From contig JADJWL010000025.1 in NCBI GenBank assembly GCA_016716385.1, positions 930,001-994,000 on the forward strand: a stretch of DNA of 64,000 nt. The letters are read 5' to 3'. Each line of letters starts with the position of its first letter. Position 1 is the stretch's first letter. Of this stretch, positions 16,665 through 26,381 are shown in pieces. The stretch comes from Bryobacterales bacterium. GTDB taxonomy: Bacteria > Acidobacteriota > Terriglobia > Bryobacterales > Bryobacteraceae. Under the pieces are notes generated by a model. The model saw nothing but the letters and a program-made list of their open reading frames with translations. It ran no database searches and was not told the origin of the DNA. The translations under genes were made by a program, and so were the position numbers.

Positions 16665-19034
16665 CTACCCGATCCGCGCCAGCAGTTCACGGATATCCTT
16701 TTCTTCTTCCGCCGAGGGCTTGTTGTTCAGGGCGGTCTGGAGTTCCCGCCGCGCTCGGGCGACATCGCCTTTCTGGAACAGCGCCTGCCCGAGGTGGTAG
16801 CGATAGGTGGGGTGCGCCGGCGCTTTCCTGAGGCACTCCTCGAACATCTCGATCGCCTGATCGGCGAGATTTTTCTTGAGATAGATCCAGCCGAGCGTAT
16901 CGGCCACTTCGATCACCTGGGGCAACTTCTGCCGTGCCCGCTGCGCGTAGGTCAGCGCGCGGTCGAGATCGCCGCCTTCGGAGGCAATGAGGTAAGCCAG
17001 GTTGTTCAGCACAATCGGATTCTCCGACTCCAGCCGGAGCGTCTCTTCGTAAATGCCCTTGGCTTCCTCTTTGCGGCCCAGCAGGTCGAGCGTGAGGGCC
17101 AAAGTGTTGAGCACGATCGAATTCTGCGGCAGGATCTCACGCGCCTTCTGCATCGTCTCGACGGCGCCTTCGAGGTCGCCCTTGCGCCGCTTGGTTTCGG
17201 CGATCCGGATGTAGATGTCGCCGGCCGCGGGGGACTTCTTGTCGATGCGCTCCAGAACCCACTGATACTCCTGAATCGCCTCGTCGAGCTTTCCCGCGCG
17301 CACGGCAACATTGGCGTGGGACGTGCGCAGTTCAAAGCGCGTCGGGTATTTGTCGATTTCCTGCTGCAGGACCCGCATCGCGCGGTCCGGCTGCTCCTGC
17401 AGCATGACCACTTCGATCTGCCCCATCAGGCCGCGCGCATTGGCCGGATTCAGGTCATAGCACTTCCGGTAGGCCTCCTCGGCCTCTCGGTAGCGCTTCT
17501 CCATTACGTTCAGCAGGCCCAGTTGAAAAAGAGCATCCTGGTTGTTTGGGTTCACCCGCAGGATCTGGTCGAGTTCGGCGCGCGCTTCCTTGTTGTTGTT
17601 GAGACCCATGTTGGCCGCCGTCCTGATCAGGCGCACGACGACATTGTTCGGGTCGAAGTTGATGGTCTCCTCAGCAAGTTTCAGGGCCGGATCGAACTCG
17701 CGCCGGGAAATGTGAATTTGTCCCAGCGCGATGCGGGCAGGCGAGTAGTTTGGCTTCAGGCGGATGGCTTCGTTCAAATGCTGGCGGGCCGTTTCCAGTT
17801 CGCCCCTCGCCATCAGCGCCCGGCCTAGGTTGAATTGTGCGACGAAGTTCCCCGGGGCCCTGGTGACAACCGTTCTGAGTTCGTTGATGGCGTTCGTCAC
17901 ATCGCCCTTTTCGAGCATCAGCGACCCGTTCAGGGCGAGCGCGTCCGAATCCCGCGGATCCTCCTTGAGGATCTCTTCGTTGATCTTCCGGGCTTCCTCG
18001 CGCTTTCCCTGGGCCATCAGAACTTCGATGATCATCTTCTGATACCGGAGCTTGCCGTCCGGATCCTTCTCGATTCCTTCTTCGTACTGGCGGATGGCCT
18101 CGGCGCCGTCCCCCAGTCTGAAATAGAATGCGCCCGCCGCCTCGTAGGCCTGCTTGTATTCGCCGGCGTGCGACTTCAGGTCCTGAATCACCCGCACCAC
18201 TTCGTCGCGCCGCTTGCTGCGGTAGAAGTGCTCCGCAAGACGGATGAGCAGCGGATACTCTTTGGGGTTGTTCTGGACTGCCAGGCGCAGCACCTGCTCC
18301 GCGTCCCCCGTCTTCTGCTGGACCGTCATCAGGGAATACAGTTCGAGGTAGGCCTGCACAACGTCCGGTTTCTTTGCGATCAGTGCCCGGTAGATCGCTT
18401 CGGATTCGTCTGGATGGTTGTCCGCGGCGACCGATCGTGCCAGGTAGATTGCCGCTTCGGGCTCATCCGGCCGCGCCGCGTGCGCCGCTCGGAACTCCGC
18501 GATCGCTTCCCGCAATTCACGCTGCGCTCGCTCGCCGTAGCCTTTCTGCGCAGCGTCTCGCGCACTGGCGAGCAGCATCCGGCCCTTGATCCTGCGGCCG
18601 TCGTAGGAGTTGGGATCCGCCTTCAGCAGATCCTCGTACGTGCGCTCGATTTCTTCGATGATTTCGTTTTGGCGCCGCACCGCCTCGGTGTAGACGAGGT
18701 AGATATCCGCGAGCTTGACGCGGGCGTCGTTGCGGTCCGCACCCTCGGGCAGCAGTTCGATCGCACGGCGCAGGGCCTGGGCGGCGTTGGCAGCCTCGTT
18801 CAGCTTCAGGGCCGTCAGCGCAAGCCGGTAGTGCGCTTCTCCGAAACGCTGGTCCTTCTGCAAGGCGTTCCGGTACATGATGCGCGCTTCTTTGTACTTG
18901 GCGCGGTCGAAATACTTGTTGCCGTTTTCAAGATAGCGGCGTTTGACGACCTCCGGGTCCCGGCTGCAGCCGCCGGCAAAAACCCCAAGGATCGCCGTCA
19001 GAATCAAGACGGCGCGGGCAGGAAAGCTGGTCAC
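16665..19034 (-). CDS. TPR-repeat lipoprotein (PrsT-like)
   Basis: A 789-residue protein with a lipoprotein signal (MTSFPARAVLILTAILGVFAGGC, acylated Cys23) followed by roughly twenty tetratricopeptide repeats, for example NKYFDRAKYKEARIMYRNAL and AEEAYRKCYDLNPANARGL. Long TPR lipoproteins of this kind occur in exosortase/PEP-CTERM and exopolysaccharide systems, where they scaffold envelope assembly. A PEP-CTERM protein is encoded at 54874-55554, but no exosortase is in the window, so that link is only suggestive. Translation starts at GTG 19034, supported by GAGG just upstream; no ATG precedes the signal. It follows the TolC-like gene by 52 bases on the same strand. Confidence 0.88.
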   Translation of the reverse strand: MTSFPARAVLILTAILGVFAGGCSRDPEVVKRRYLENGNKYFDRAKYKEARIMYRNALQKDQRFGEAHYRLALTALKLNEAANAAQALRRAIELLPEGADRNDARVKLADIYLVYTEAVRRQNEIIEEIERTYEDLLKADPNSYDGRRIKGRMLLASARDAAQKGYGERAQRELREAIAEFRAAHAARPDEPEAAIYLARSVAADNHPDESEAIYRALIAKKPDVVQAYLELYSLMTVQQKTGDAEQVLRLAVQNNPKEYPLLIRLAEHFYRSKRRDEVVRVIQDLKSHAGEYKQAYEAAGAFYFRLGDGAEAIRQYEEGIEKDPDGKLRYQKMIIEVLMAQGKREEARKINEEILKEDPRDSDALALNGSLMLEKGDVTNAINELRTVVTRAPGNFVAQFNLGRALMARGELETARQHLNEAIRLKPNYSPARIALGQIHISRREFDPALKLAEETINFDPNNVVVRLIRTAANMGLNNNKEARAELDQILRVNPNNQDALFQLGLLNVMEKRYREAEEAYRKCYDLNPANARGLMGQIEVVMLQEQPDRAMRVLQQEIDKYPTRFELRTSHANVAVRAGKLDEAIQEYQWVLERIDKKSPAAGDIYIRIAETKRRKGDLEGAVETMQKAREILPQNSIVLNTLALTLDLLGRKEEAKGIYEETLRLESENPIVLNNLAYLIASEGGDLDRALTYAQRARQKLPQVIEVADTLGWIYLKKNLADQAIEMFEECLRKAPAHPTYRYHLGQALFQKGDVARARRELQTALNNKPSAEEEKDIRELLARIG

Positions 19035-19086
19035 GTTGGTCCTCGTTACCCCTCTACTTCACCACAGAAGCGGAAGGCATTCAACG

Positions 19087-20370
19087 CTACCGCAAGGCGG
19101 CCACGAGTTCTCCGGTTTGGCGCAGCAGCGCATACCGTGCCTGCTCGACAGTGTACTGGGTGCCGTAGTAGGCCAGCCACTTCTCGTTCTCGGAGAAGCG
19201 TGCGTGCTCGACGTCCTGCGAGCTGACCCGGCCCTCCTCCAGACGCGCGAGCAGAACGGCAACTTCTTCGCGGGCCACCTCGAGATCGAGGCGCACCACG
19301 TCGCGTGCTGCCTCCGCTTCGATGACGCGCCTGTATTGGCGCCGCGTCTCAGCCGACACGCGATGCCGCAGCGAATTGCGCTCGACGCGCAGGCGGGTTG
19401 CGTTGATCTCCTGCTGCGAGGCGTAGGCACGGTCGGCCGGCCCCATCGGAAGCGGCACCTGGAACGACATCCCGAGCAGATAGTTGTGGCGCTGGAACGT
19501 CCGGAAGAAATCCTCGAAGTTGTTGAACCGGGCGAGTTGGGCGTACTTGGCGATGAGATCGATCCGCGGCAGCCGGGTGGCCTTCTGCGAGCGGATCCCA
19601 TACATCTCCGCGCGCAGTTGGGATTCGATCCTTTCCAAGTCTTTGTTTGATTCCACGGCGCGGGAGACAGCGGCCTCTTCCGAGTCCGGAAGCCGGGGAA
19701 GCGCGCGCTGTTCGGCAGCCGGCCGGGCAAGCGCATCGCCCTCCAGTCCAAGGGCGTAGGCGAGAGAGCGCTCGGCGCCGGACTGGGCCGTCTCAAGAGC
19801 CAGCACCCGCTGGCGGGCTCGCGCGGCGTCGAACGCGGCGCGCTTGGCGCTGAGCGGGAGTTCGCGGCCCGCTTCGACGCGCGCCCGGACGGCCGCGGTG
19901 ACATGCTCCAGGTTGTCCGCCTGCTTACGTGCCACCGCGGCTTCGCGTGCGGCCCGCTCGGCTTCGAGATAGAGTGTGGCGACGCGATACACGGCTTCAT
20001 CCTGCTTGGCCGCAGTCCCGATCTCCGCGCCGCGAACGGCTTCTCTTGCCTGCTCAACAGCCCAGGTTTGCGGGCGATTCAGCAGGAATTGCGAGGCCTG
20101 CACCTGAAAAATGCTGGGCGCGGCTCCCTCGATGCTGAGAGGGAAGCCGTTGTTGAACGCCAGCCCGCTGCCCGCCACGATCCGGGTCACAAACGGATCG
20201 CGCGCGATCTCCACTTCGGACTTAGCCTTGCGTTCGTCCAGCCGCGACAGCACCACGTCGGGATTGTGCTGGAGCGCCAGCTCCACCGCCTCCCGCAATG
20301 TGAACGAATGCACTTCGGCCTGCGCGAGCAGGCTCAGCAGCGCCAGGGGCGCCATGCGGATCACCGTCAT
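19087..20370 (-). CDS. TolC-family outer-membrane efflux protein
   Basis: A 427-residue outer-membrane factor that would form the exit duct of a tripartite efflux or type I secretion system. It has a short signal region (MAPLALLSLLAQAEV) and then the family opening FTLREAVELALQHNP. Two long coiled-coil halves follow, with the second-half signature QVPLPMGPADRAYASQQEIN and the final helix QYTVEQARYALLRQTGELVAALR. No inner-membrane pump or adaptor gene is adjacent. It lies 23 bases downstream of ndk, but a CATAAT box 6 bases before its ATG suggests it can also be transcribed from its own promoter. Confidence 0.9.
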   Translation of the reverse strand: MTVIRMAPLALLSLLAQAEVHSFTLREAVELALQHNPDVVLSRLDERKAKSEVEIARDPFVTRIVAGSGLAFNNGFPLSIEGAAPSIFQVQASQFLLNRPQTWAVEQAREAVRGAEIGTAAKQDEAVYRVATLYLEAERAAREAAVARKQADNLEHVTAAVRARVEAGRELPLSAKRAAFDAARARQRVLALETAQSGAERSLAYALGLEGDALARPAAEQRALPRLPDSEEAAVSRAVESNKDLERIESQLRAEMYGIRSQKATRLPRIDLIAKYAQLARFNNFEDFFRTFQRHNYLLGMSFQVPLPMGPADRAYASQQEINATRLRVERNSLRHRVSAETRRQYRRVIEAEAARDVVRLDLEVAREEVAVLLARLEEGRVSSQDVEHARFSENEKWLAYYGTQYTVEQARYALLRQTGELVAALR

Positions 20371-20376
20371 GGAGCC

Positions 20377-20382
20377 ATTATG
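20377..20382 (-). promoter_or_regulatory. Putative -10 box (CATAAT) of the TolC-family gene
   Basis: CATAAT reads from 20382 to 20377 on the minus strand, leaving 6 bases to the ATG at 20370. That spacing would place transcription start at or beside the start codon. No ribosome site is visible in the gap. Confidence 0.35.
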
Positions 20383-20393
20383 GCGCGGGGGGG

Positions 20394-20813
20394 TCAGGCG
20401 AGCAGAAGATCGGCCGCGCTGAAGAAGTAGCCCAGCTCAACGGCAGCCGTCTCGGGGGCATCGGAACCATGGATTGCGTTGCGTTCGATGCTCTCCGCGT
20501 AGAGCTTACGGACGGTGCCCTCGGCGGCATTCGCCGGATTGGTCGCCCCCATCACCTCGCGGAGTTTCTTCACCGCGTCTTCGCGCTCGAGCGCCAGGGC
20601 AATCACAGGTCCCTCGGTCATGAACGTGACCAGACTTTGGAAGAAGGGCCGCTCGCGGTGGACAGCGTAGAAGCCTTCGGCCTGCGCGCGGGTGATGCGC
20701 AGCATACGCAGCCCCACGATGCGAAAACCTTCCTTCTCCAGCAGGGCGAGGATCGCCCCAGCATGACCCGCCGCCACGGCGTCGGGCTTAATCATCGAAA
20801 ATGTGCGTTCCAT
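20394..20813 (-). CDS. ndk: Nucleoside-diphosphate kinase
   Basis: Transfers the gamma phosphate from ATP to nucleoside diphosphates through a phospho-histidine, balancing NTP and dNTP pools. The protein has 139 residues, the standard length. It opens with the conserved ERTFSMIKPDAV, and the catalytic His115 is in NAIHGSDAPETA. Its ATG lies 6 bases after the sucD stop, so sucC-sucD-ndk form one operon. The pairing makes sense, since the succinyl-CoA synthetase produces NTP and Ndk redistributes it. Confidence 0.98.
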   Translation of the reverse strand: MERTFSMIKPDAVAAGHAGAILALLEKEGFRIVGLRMLRITRAQAEGFYAVHRERPFFQSLVTFMTEGPVIALALEREDAVKKLREVMGATNPANAAEGTVRKLYAESIERNAIHGSDAPETAAVELGYFFSAADLLLA

Positions 20814-20819
20814 GAAGTT

Positions 20820-21689
<870 letters not shown>

Positions 21690-21703
21690 GTCTGTTGACG
21701 CCC

Positions 21704-22861
21704 TTACGATGCGAGTTTGACGACCTTGTTGGCCGCGTCGCGCATGCCGTCCGCGACGGTGAAATTGAAGCCCGACTCTTCCAGGATCTGGCGTCCCTGT
21801 TCGACGTTGGTGCCTTCCATCCGCACCACGATCGGAACCTGAATGTTCAGGTCGCGGGCCGCGGCCACCACACCCGAAGCCAGAGTGTCGCAGCGCAGGA
21901 TGCCGCCGAAGATATTGATCAACACGGCCTTCACGCTGCTGTCGGACAGCAGGATGCGGAACGCGTTCTTCACCTGCTCGGCGCTGGCGCCGCCGCCCAC
22001 GTCGAGGAAGTTCGCGGGGCTGCCGCCGGCATGCTTGATGATGTCCATGGTGCCCATGGCGAGACCGGCGCCGTTCACCATGCAGCCGACATTGCCGTCC
22101 AGCTTGATATAGTTGAGCCCGAACTTCGACGCTTCCACTTCGAGGGGGTCTTCCTCGTTGAGGTCGCGCAGTTCCAGCAGGTCCTTGTGGCGGAACAGGG
22201 CGTTATCGTCGAGATTGATCTTGGCGTCGAGCGCGTAGACCTTCTCATCCTTCGTCACGATGAACGGGTTGATTTCGGCGAGCGAGCAGTCGATCGCTTC
22301 GTACGCTTTGGCTAGAGCCCGGATGGCGGCGGCTGCCTGGTTCGCCGCCGGTCCGGTGATGCCGATCCCGAACGCCAGCTTGCGGGCCTGATATGGCGAC
22401 AGGCCGAAGCCCGGTTCGATCGCTTCGCGAATGATGGCGCCGGGGTCCTTGGCGGCGACTTCTTCGATCTCCATACCGCCCGCCGCCGACGCCATGAACA
22501 CAGGCAGGCCGATCGCGCGGTCGAGCACGATGCCGAGGTACAACTCCCGGTCGATTGGCAGCGTCTCCTCGACCAGCAGGCGCTGGACGATGCGTCCCTC
22601 GGGCCCGGTCTGGTGGGTCACGAGGCACATGCCGAGGATCTTTGCGGCGATCGCTTTGGCTTCGGCCGCATCCTTGGCGATCTTGACGCCGCCGCCCTTG
22701 CCGCGCCCGCCGGCGTGGATCTGGGCCTTGACGACCACGCTGCCGCCAATGCGCGCCGCCGCCGCTTCTGCTTCTTCGGCCGTCGTCACCATCTCGCCGC
22801 GAGGCACAGGGACCTGATACTGGGCGAGGATTGCCTTCGCTTGGTATTCGTGAATTTTCAT
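21704..22861 (-). CDS. sucC: Succinyl-CoA synthetase beta subunit
   Basis: A 385-residue ATP-grasp subunit that binds nucleotide and succinate and partners SucD. It begins with MKIHEYQAKAILAQYQVPVP and has the lysine- and glycine-rich nucleotide-binding segment VVKAQIHAGGRGKGGGVKI. The metal-binding ALDAKINLDDNALFRH and the C-terminal domain with VNGAGLAMGTMD and FGGILRCD are also present. It is the first gene of the sucC-sucD-ndk operon and is divergent from trpD across 74 bases. Confidence 0.98.
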   Translation of the reverse strand: MKIHEYQAKAILAQYQVPVPRGEMVTTAEEAEAAAARIGGSVVVKAQIHAGGRGKGGGVKIAKDAAEAKAIAAKILGMCLVTHQTGPEGRIVQRLLVEETLPIDRELYLGIVLDRAIGLPVFMASAAGGMEIEEVAAKDPGAIIREAIEPGFGLSPYQARKLAFGIGITGPAANQAAAAIRALAKAYEAIDCSLAEINPFIVTKDEKVYALDAKINLDDNALFRHKDLLELRDLNEEDPLEVEASKFGLNYIKLDGNVGCMVNGAGLAMGTMDIIKHAGGSPANFLDVGGGASAEQVKNAFRILLSDSSVKAVLINIFGGILRCDTLASGVVAAARDLNIQVPIVVRMEGTNVEQGRQILEESGFNFTVADGMRDAANKVVKLAS

Positions 22862-22935
22862 GGAAACCGGCTGTGCTAGGATGTCGAAGCGTGCGGCATA
22901 CGGCCCGGACGCGTCGGTAAACTCTCAATTCTACC
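22862..22935. other. Divergent intergenic region sucC/trpD
   Basis: The only spacer between the sucCD-ndk operon and trpD, so it must hold both promoters. I cannot assign convincing -35/-10 pairs: TAGGAT on the plus strand (about 22875) is the best -10 candidate for trpD. No ribosome site is seen directly before either ATG. Confidence 0.4.
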
Positions 22936-23955
22936 ATGACTCTTCATCCGTTCCTGCACCTCGTGGTCGCCGCCGAGGACCTCCCGGAGGCGGACGCCCA
23001 CGCCGCCATGGGGATCGTGCTGCGGGGCGGGGCGACTCCGGTGCAGTTGGCAGCTTTCCTGGTAGCCCTGCGGATGAAAGGAGAAACGCCGGAGGAGTTG
23101 ACCGGCTTCGCCCGGGCCATGCGCGAAGCGGCGACCCCAGTACGCCCGAAGCCAGACGGCCCGCTGATCGACACCTGCGGTACCGGTGGAGACGGCGCAT
23201 CCACCTTCAACATCTCAACCGTTACCGCGTTCGTGCTGGCCGGCGCGGGCGTACGAGTCGCCAAGCACGGGAACCGCTCGATCTCCAGCCACTGCGGTAG
23301 CGCGGATCTCATGGAAGCGCTGGGCGTCCGAGTCGTGCTTCCGCCCGAACGCATGGCTGCTGCGATCGACGAGGTGGGGATCGGCTTCTTGTTCGCTCCC
23401 GCGATCCATCCGGCGATGAAGCACGCGCAGCCGGTGCGGCAGGAACTGAAAATGCGCACCGTGTTCAATCTTCTGGGCCCGCTGACGAACCCCGCCGGCG
23501 CGACCGTGCAGATGGTGGGGGCCCCGTCAAGGGAAGCGGCGGAGAAGATGGCGCTGGCGCTGGCAGCCCTGGGTCTGGAGAGTGGCTGGGTTGTCCACGG
23601 ATCCGACGGGCTGGACGAAGTCACGCTCTCTGGCGTCACGCATGGCTGGAGGATTGCCGCGGGACAGGCCCGGTACGAGCAACTGCACCCGCAGGATTTC
23701 GGACTGTCGCCGGCGCCGCTCGATGCGATCCGCTGCAAGGGGAAGGACGAGCACGTGGTCGCGGCGCGCGAGGTATTGGCCGGCGCCGGGGGGCCCAGGC
23801 GGGACATCGTCCTGGCCAACGCCGCGCTTGCCCTCACTGCCGCCGGGCGCGCTCGAGACTTGCACGACGGGGTCGGTCTCGCCGCCGAATCGCTGGACTC
23901 CGGCGCGGCGCGTCGCAAAGCGGAAGACCTCGCGGCTTTCAGCCAGCGCGATTGA
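22936..23955 (+). CDS. trpD: Anthranilate phosphoribosyltransferase
   Basis: Second step of tryptophan synthesis: joins anthranilate to PRPP. The 339-residue protein has the PRPP-binding GTGGDGASTFNIST (82-95) and KHGNRSISS (110-118). Further family blocks are PAIHPAMKHAQPVRQEL and VFNLLGPLTNPA. No other trp genes are nearby, so the pathway genes are scattered in this genome. Its 3' end overlaps the convergent DinB-family gene by 17 bases. Confidence 0.97.
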   Translation: MTLHPFLHLVVAAEDLPEADAHAAMGIVLRGGATPVQLAAFLVALRMKGETPEELTGFARAMREAATPVRPKPDGPLIDTCGTGGDGASTFNISTVTAFVLAGAGVRVAKHGNRSISSHCGSADLMEALGVRVVLPPERMAAAIDEVGIGFLFAPAIHPAMKHAQPVRQELKMRTVFNLLGPLTNPAGATVQMVGAPSREAAEKMALALAALGLESGWVVHGSDGLDEVTLSGVTHGWRIAAGQARYEQLHPQDFGLSPAPLDAIRCKGKDEHVVAAREVLAGAGGPRRDIVLANAALALTAAGRARDLHDGVGLAAESLDSGAARRKAEDLAAFSQRD

Positions 23956-24529
23956 CGGCCGAGCGCAGTTCGGGCAGCATGCGCCGGACGTGCCACAAGT
24001 GCCTCCGCTCGTGTGCGGCGAGCAGGGCAAACCCCGCGCCCAGTTCAATCCGGAAGCCGGGCATGGGGCTCTCCACCTTGGCGCGGGCTAAATCGAGGCC
24101 CTGGCACTGGTAGAGCCGGTCGAGCAGCCCCTCCTGCGCGTCGCTGAATTCCTCGATCACTTGCATCATCGGGGTATCCGTGGGCGCTGTGTACTGCGCG
24201 CTCGTCTTGACGAAGCGCTTCGGCGGCGGTTCGATGAACCAGAGAGCCATGCCGGTGAGCAGTCCGTAGCGGAAGGGGCCGGCGCCGTAAAGCTTGCGCC
24301 TGCGGGCGTCGGCGATCGCCCGGTCGAATCGCGGGAACCCTTCTATCGCGGAAAGCGTCAGGTGCCCCAGGTGCTGCGAGATCGACCAGCGATCCGGAGC
24401 GGGCTGCCACCTGAACTCCGCTTCGGACATTCCGGAGACGATTCCTGCTACTTCGCGCTTGACCTGCTCCAATTCCTCTTCGATGGCCGCCAGCGCGGGA
24501 TTCAATGTGAGCACGGGTGCTGCCGCCAT
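23939..24529 (-). CDS. DinB-family putative metal-dependent protein
   Basis: A 196-residue four-helix-bundle protein of the DinB/YfiT superfamily. Members use three histidines to bind a divalent metal and often transfer thiols (bacillithiol- or mycothiol-dependent) or have unknown roles. Candidate ligands are in WSISQHLGHLTL near residue 52 and in HERRHLWHVRRML near the C-terminus. It has no signal peptide. A TACCAT box lies 18 bases upstream of the ATG, followed by an AAAGAG ribosome-site-like stretch. The substrate is unknown. Confidence 0.85.
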   Translation of the reverse strand: MAAAPVLTLNPALAAIEEELEQVKREVAGIVSGMSEAEFRWQPAPDRWSISQHLGHLTLSAIEGFPRFDRAIADARRRKLYGAGPFRYGLLTGMALWFIEPPPKRFVKTSAQYTAPTDTPMMQVIEEFSDAQEGLLDRLYQCQGLDLARAKVESPMPGFRIELGAGFALLAAHERRHLWHVRRMLPELRSAVNRAG

Positions 24530-24671
24530 GGCTCTTTGGATGCACCAATGGTACCGCGGGGAACACGATTCGTCCTACAGCAACAGCAGGCCCGCCCCGA
24601 TCGATAGCACGCCCAGCGCCAGGCCGGCGCGCAGGTATTCGCCGAAGCCGATGCTGCTAGTGTAGAGAAGA

Positions 24672-25304
24672 ATGATCCACGAGATTCTCCCGGTCGGCAT
24701 GTTGCAGTGCAATTGCTCCATCTTTGGCGATGAAACGACGCACCGCGCCATTGTCGTGGACCCCGGGGACGAGATCGGGCAGATTCTCGCGGTTCTCGAA
24801 CGCCACCAGTTGACTGTCGACGCCATCGTCATCACACACGCCCACATCGACCACATCGGCGGCGCGCACAAGATGAAGCAGGCCACCGGCGCGCCCGTCT
24901 ATATGAATCAGGACGACACTGCGCTCTACGATCAACTCGATATGCAGGCGGGCTGGCTGGGCATGCCCACGCCCGAGCGGACCGAGATCGACACACCGGC
25001 GCGCGACGGCGATACGATCCGCCTGGCGCAGGCGGAGTTCAACGTGTTCCACACGCCGGGACACACGCCCGGCAGCCTGTGCCTCTGGATTCCTTCCGAA
25101 AACAAGCTGGTGGCGGGAGATACGCTCTTCCGCGACAGTATCGGGCGCACCGACCTTCCGGGTGGGGACGGCCACCAGATCCTGCGTTCGATCCACGACA
25201 AGCTGCTGCCCCTCCCCGATGACGTGACCGTGATCCCCGGCCATGGTCCTACCACGACCATTGGCCGCGAGAGGCGGTTCAACTACTTCTTGCAGGGACT
25301 GTAG
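24672..25304 (+). CDS. Metallo-beta-lactamase-fold hydrolase (glyoxalase II-like)
   Basis: A 210-residue cytoplasmic hydrolase. The metal site HxHxDH is in ITHAHIDHIGG (His56, His58, Asp60, His61), with later ligands in FHTPGHTPGS, VAGDTLF and VIPGHGPTT. Short proteins of this type include hydroxyacylglutathione hydrolases and related thioester hydrolases; the exact substrate is not evident. A TAGTGT box lies 8 bases before the ATG, and AGAGAAG may serve as a weak ribosome site. A strong hairpin terminator follows the gene. Confidence 0.92.
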   Translation: MIHEILPVGMLQCNCSIFGDETTHRAIVVDPGDEIGQILAVLERHQLTVDAIVITHAHIDHIGGAHKMKQATGAPVYMNQDDTALYDQLDMQAGWLGMPTPERTEIDTPARDGDTIRLAQAEFNVFHTPGHTPGSLCLWIPSENKLVAGDTLFRDSIGRTDLPGGDGHQILRSIHDKLLPLPDDVTVIPGHGPTTTIGRERRFNYFLQGL

Positions 25305-25319
25305 CCTGAAGGAATAGAA

Positions 25320-25348
25320 GGCCGGACGCGGGAGGCGCGCGTCCGGCC
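25320..25348. terminator. Bidirectional hairpin terminator
   Basis: A perfect 11-bp stem (25320-25330 with 25338-25348, GGCCGGACGCG paired with its complement) and a 7-base loop lie between the converging hydrolase and VWFA genes. There is no clear U-tract on either side, so termination may be weak or Rho-assisted. Confidence 0.7.
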
Positions 25349-25364
25349 AGAAGAAGACAACGCT

Positions 25365-26369
25365 CTAGAAACTCGTCCGGGGACGATATCCCGGACGGGA
25401 GCGAATACGGTACTTCTTGCCAACGTCACTCGCGATCTCAATCGAGATCTTGCGGAAGCCGTCGTTTGGATTCGCCTTGGGGTAGTAGGTGACGGTGTAG
25501 GAGTTGCCGAGGTCCTCGCGGATCGACTCGAACGCCTCCACCTGTTTTTGCCACGTCTTGGCCCAGTAAGCCTTACCACCGGTCCGGGTGGCCAGGCGGC
25601 GGAAGACGTTGCTCGAGATCGGATCCCTATTTACCTCGTTCGTTGAGATCACGTAAATCGGGATCCCTTCGTCTTCGGCGACCGCCCGCACGTCATCCGG
25701 CGCGATCATGCTGGCGTTGTCCGGGCCGTTCGAGAAGACGATTACCACCTTGCGTCCCGGCACCTTGGCGGCGTCGCGTAGGGTCAGGAGCAGGCCGTTG
25801 TAGAGCGCGGTATCGTCGCCCGCCACCGCCTGGCGCAAACCACGAATCGCATCGTTGCGGTCCTTGGTCAGCAGCGATGCGCGGGAGAGGTTGCGGCTGA
25901 AGGTGTACACAGCCACTGAATCGGCGCGGTCGAGGCCTCGGACGAAATCGGCGATCGCGTCTTCGGCGTACACGAAGCCCCGGTACATGAAGTTACTCGT
26001 GTCGAAGAGGACGAACACGCTCGTTCCGACAAAGGCGTCGGCGCGGGATTCTACCCCGGTCTTCCCATCGCCGCCGTCTTCGGTGAGCACCATCGGCCGC
26101 ACCGTGCCATTGTCGAGGATTTCCACCGGCGGCCGGTTGCCCTCGGCGAAGGTCGAAATCTTCTGGACGATACCGTCTTCGAGTACCCGGAAATCAGAAG
26201 GTTTGAGGCCCGTGATGTAGCGGCCCTTGTTGTCGGTGACGGCGAAGCTGAGGACGACCATGTCCACCTTGACGCGGAACACGGCGTCCTCCTGCGCCCA
26301 CAGGAGGAAAGAACCCGCGCCCAGCACAGCGAGCGCACTCAGAAATTTCCAATGCAGCCAGCGTTTCAC
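25365..26369 (-). CDS. VWFA-related Acidobacterial domain protein, secreted
   Basis: A 334-residue exported protein of the VWFA-related family that is expanded in Acidobacteriota. The signal region is KFLSALAVLGAGSFLLWAQ. The family opening follows: FRVKVDMVVLSFAVTDNKGR and LKPSDFRVLEDGIVQKI. The von Willebrand A fold has the metal-site loop FVLFDTSNFMYRG, where the last Ser of DxSxS is Phe, so metal binding may be altered. These proteins are thought to mediate adhesion or protein contacts; the role is unknown. The start is GTG 26369, with a very strong GGAGGGAG site. It begins 12 bases after the 1125-residue gene, so the two are probably one operon. Confidence 0.9.
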   Translation of the reverse strand: MKRWLHWKFLSALAVLGAGSFLLWAQEDAVFRVKVDMVVLSFAVTDNKGRYITGLKPSDFRVLEDGIVQKISTFAEGNRPPVEILDNGTVRPMVLTEDGGDGKTGVESRADAFVGTSVFVLFDTSNFMYRGFVYAEDAIADFVRGLDRADSVAVYTFSRNLSRASLLTKDRNDAIRGLRQAVAGDDTALYNGLLLTLRDAAKVPGRKVVIVFSNGPDNASMIAPDDVRAVAEDEGIPIYVISTNEVNRDPISSNVFRRLATRTGGKAYWAKTWQKQVEAFESIREDLGNSYTVTYYPKANPNDGFRKISIEIASDVGKKYRIRSRPGYRPRTSF

Positions 26370-26381
26370 CCGTTCTCCCTC

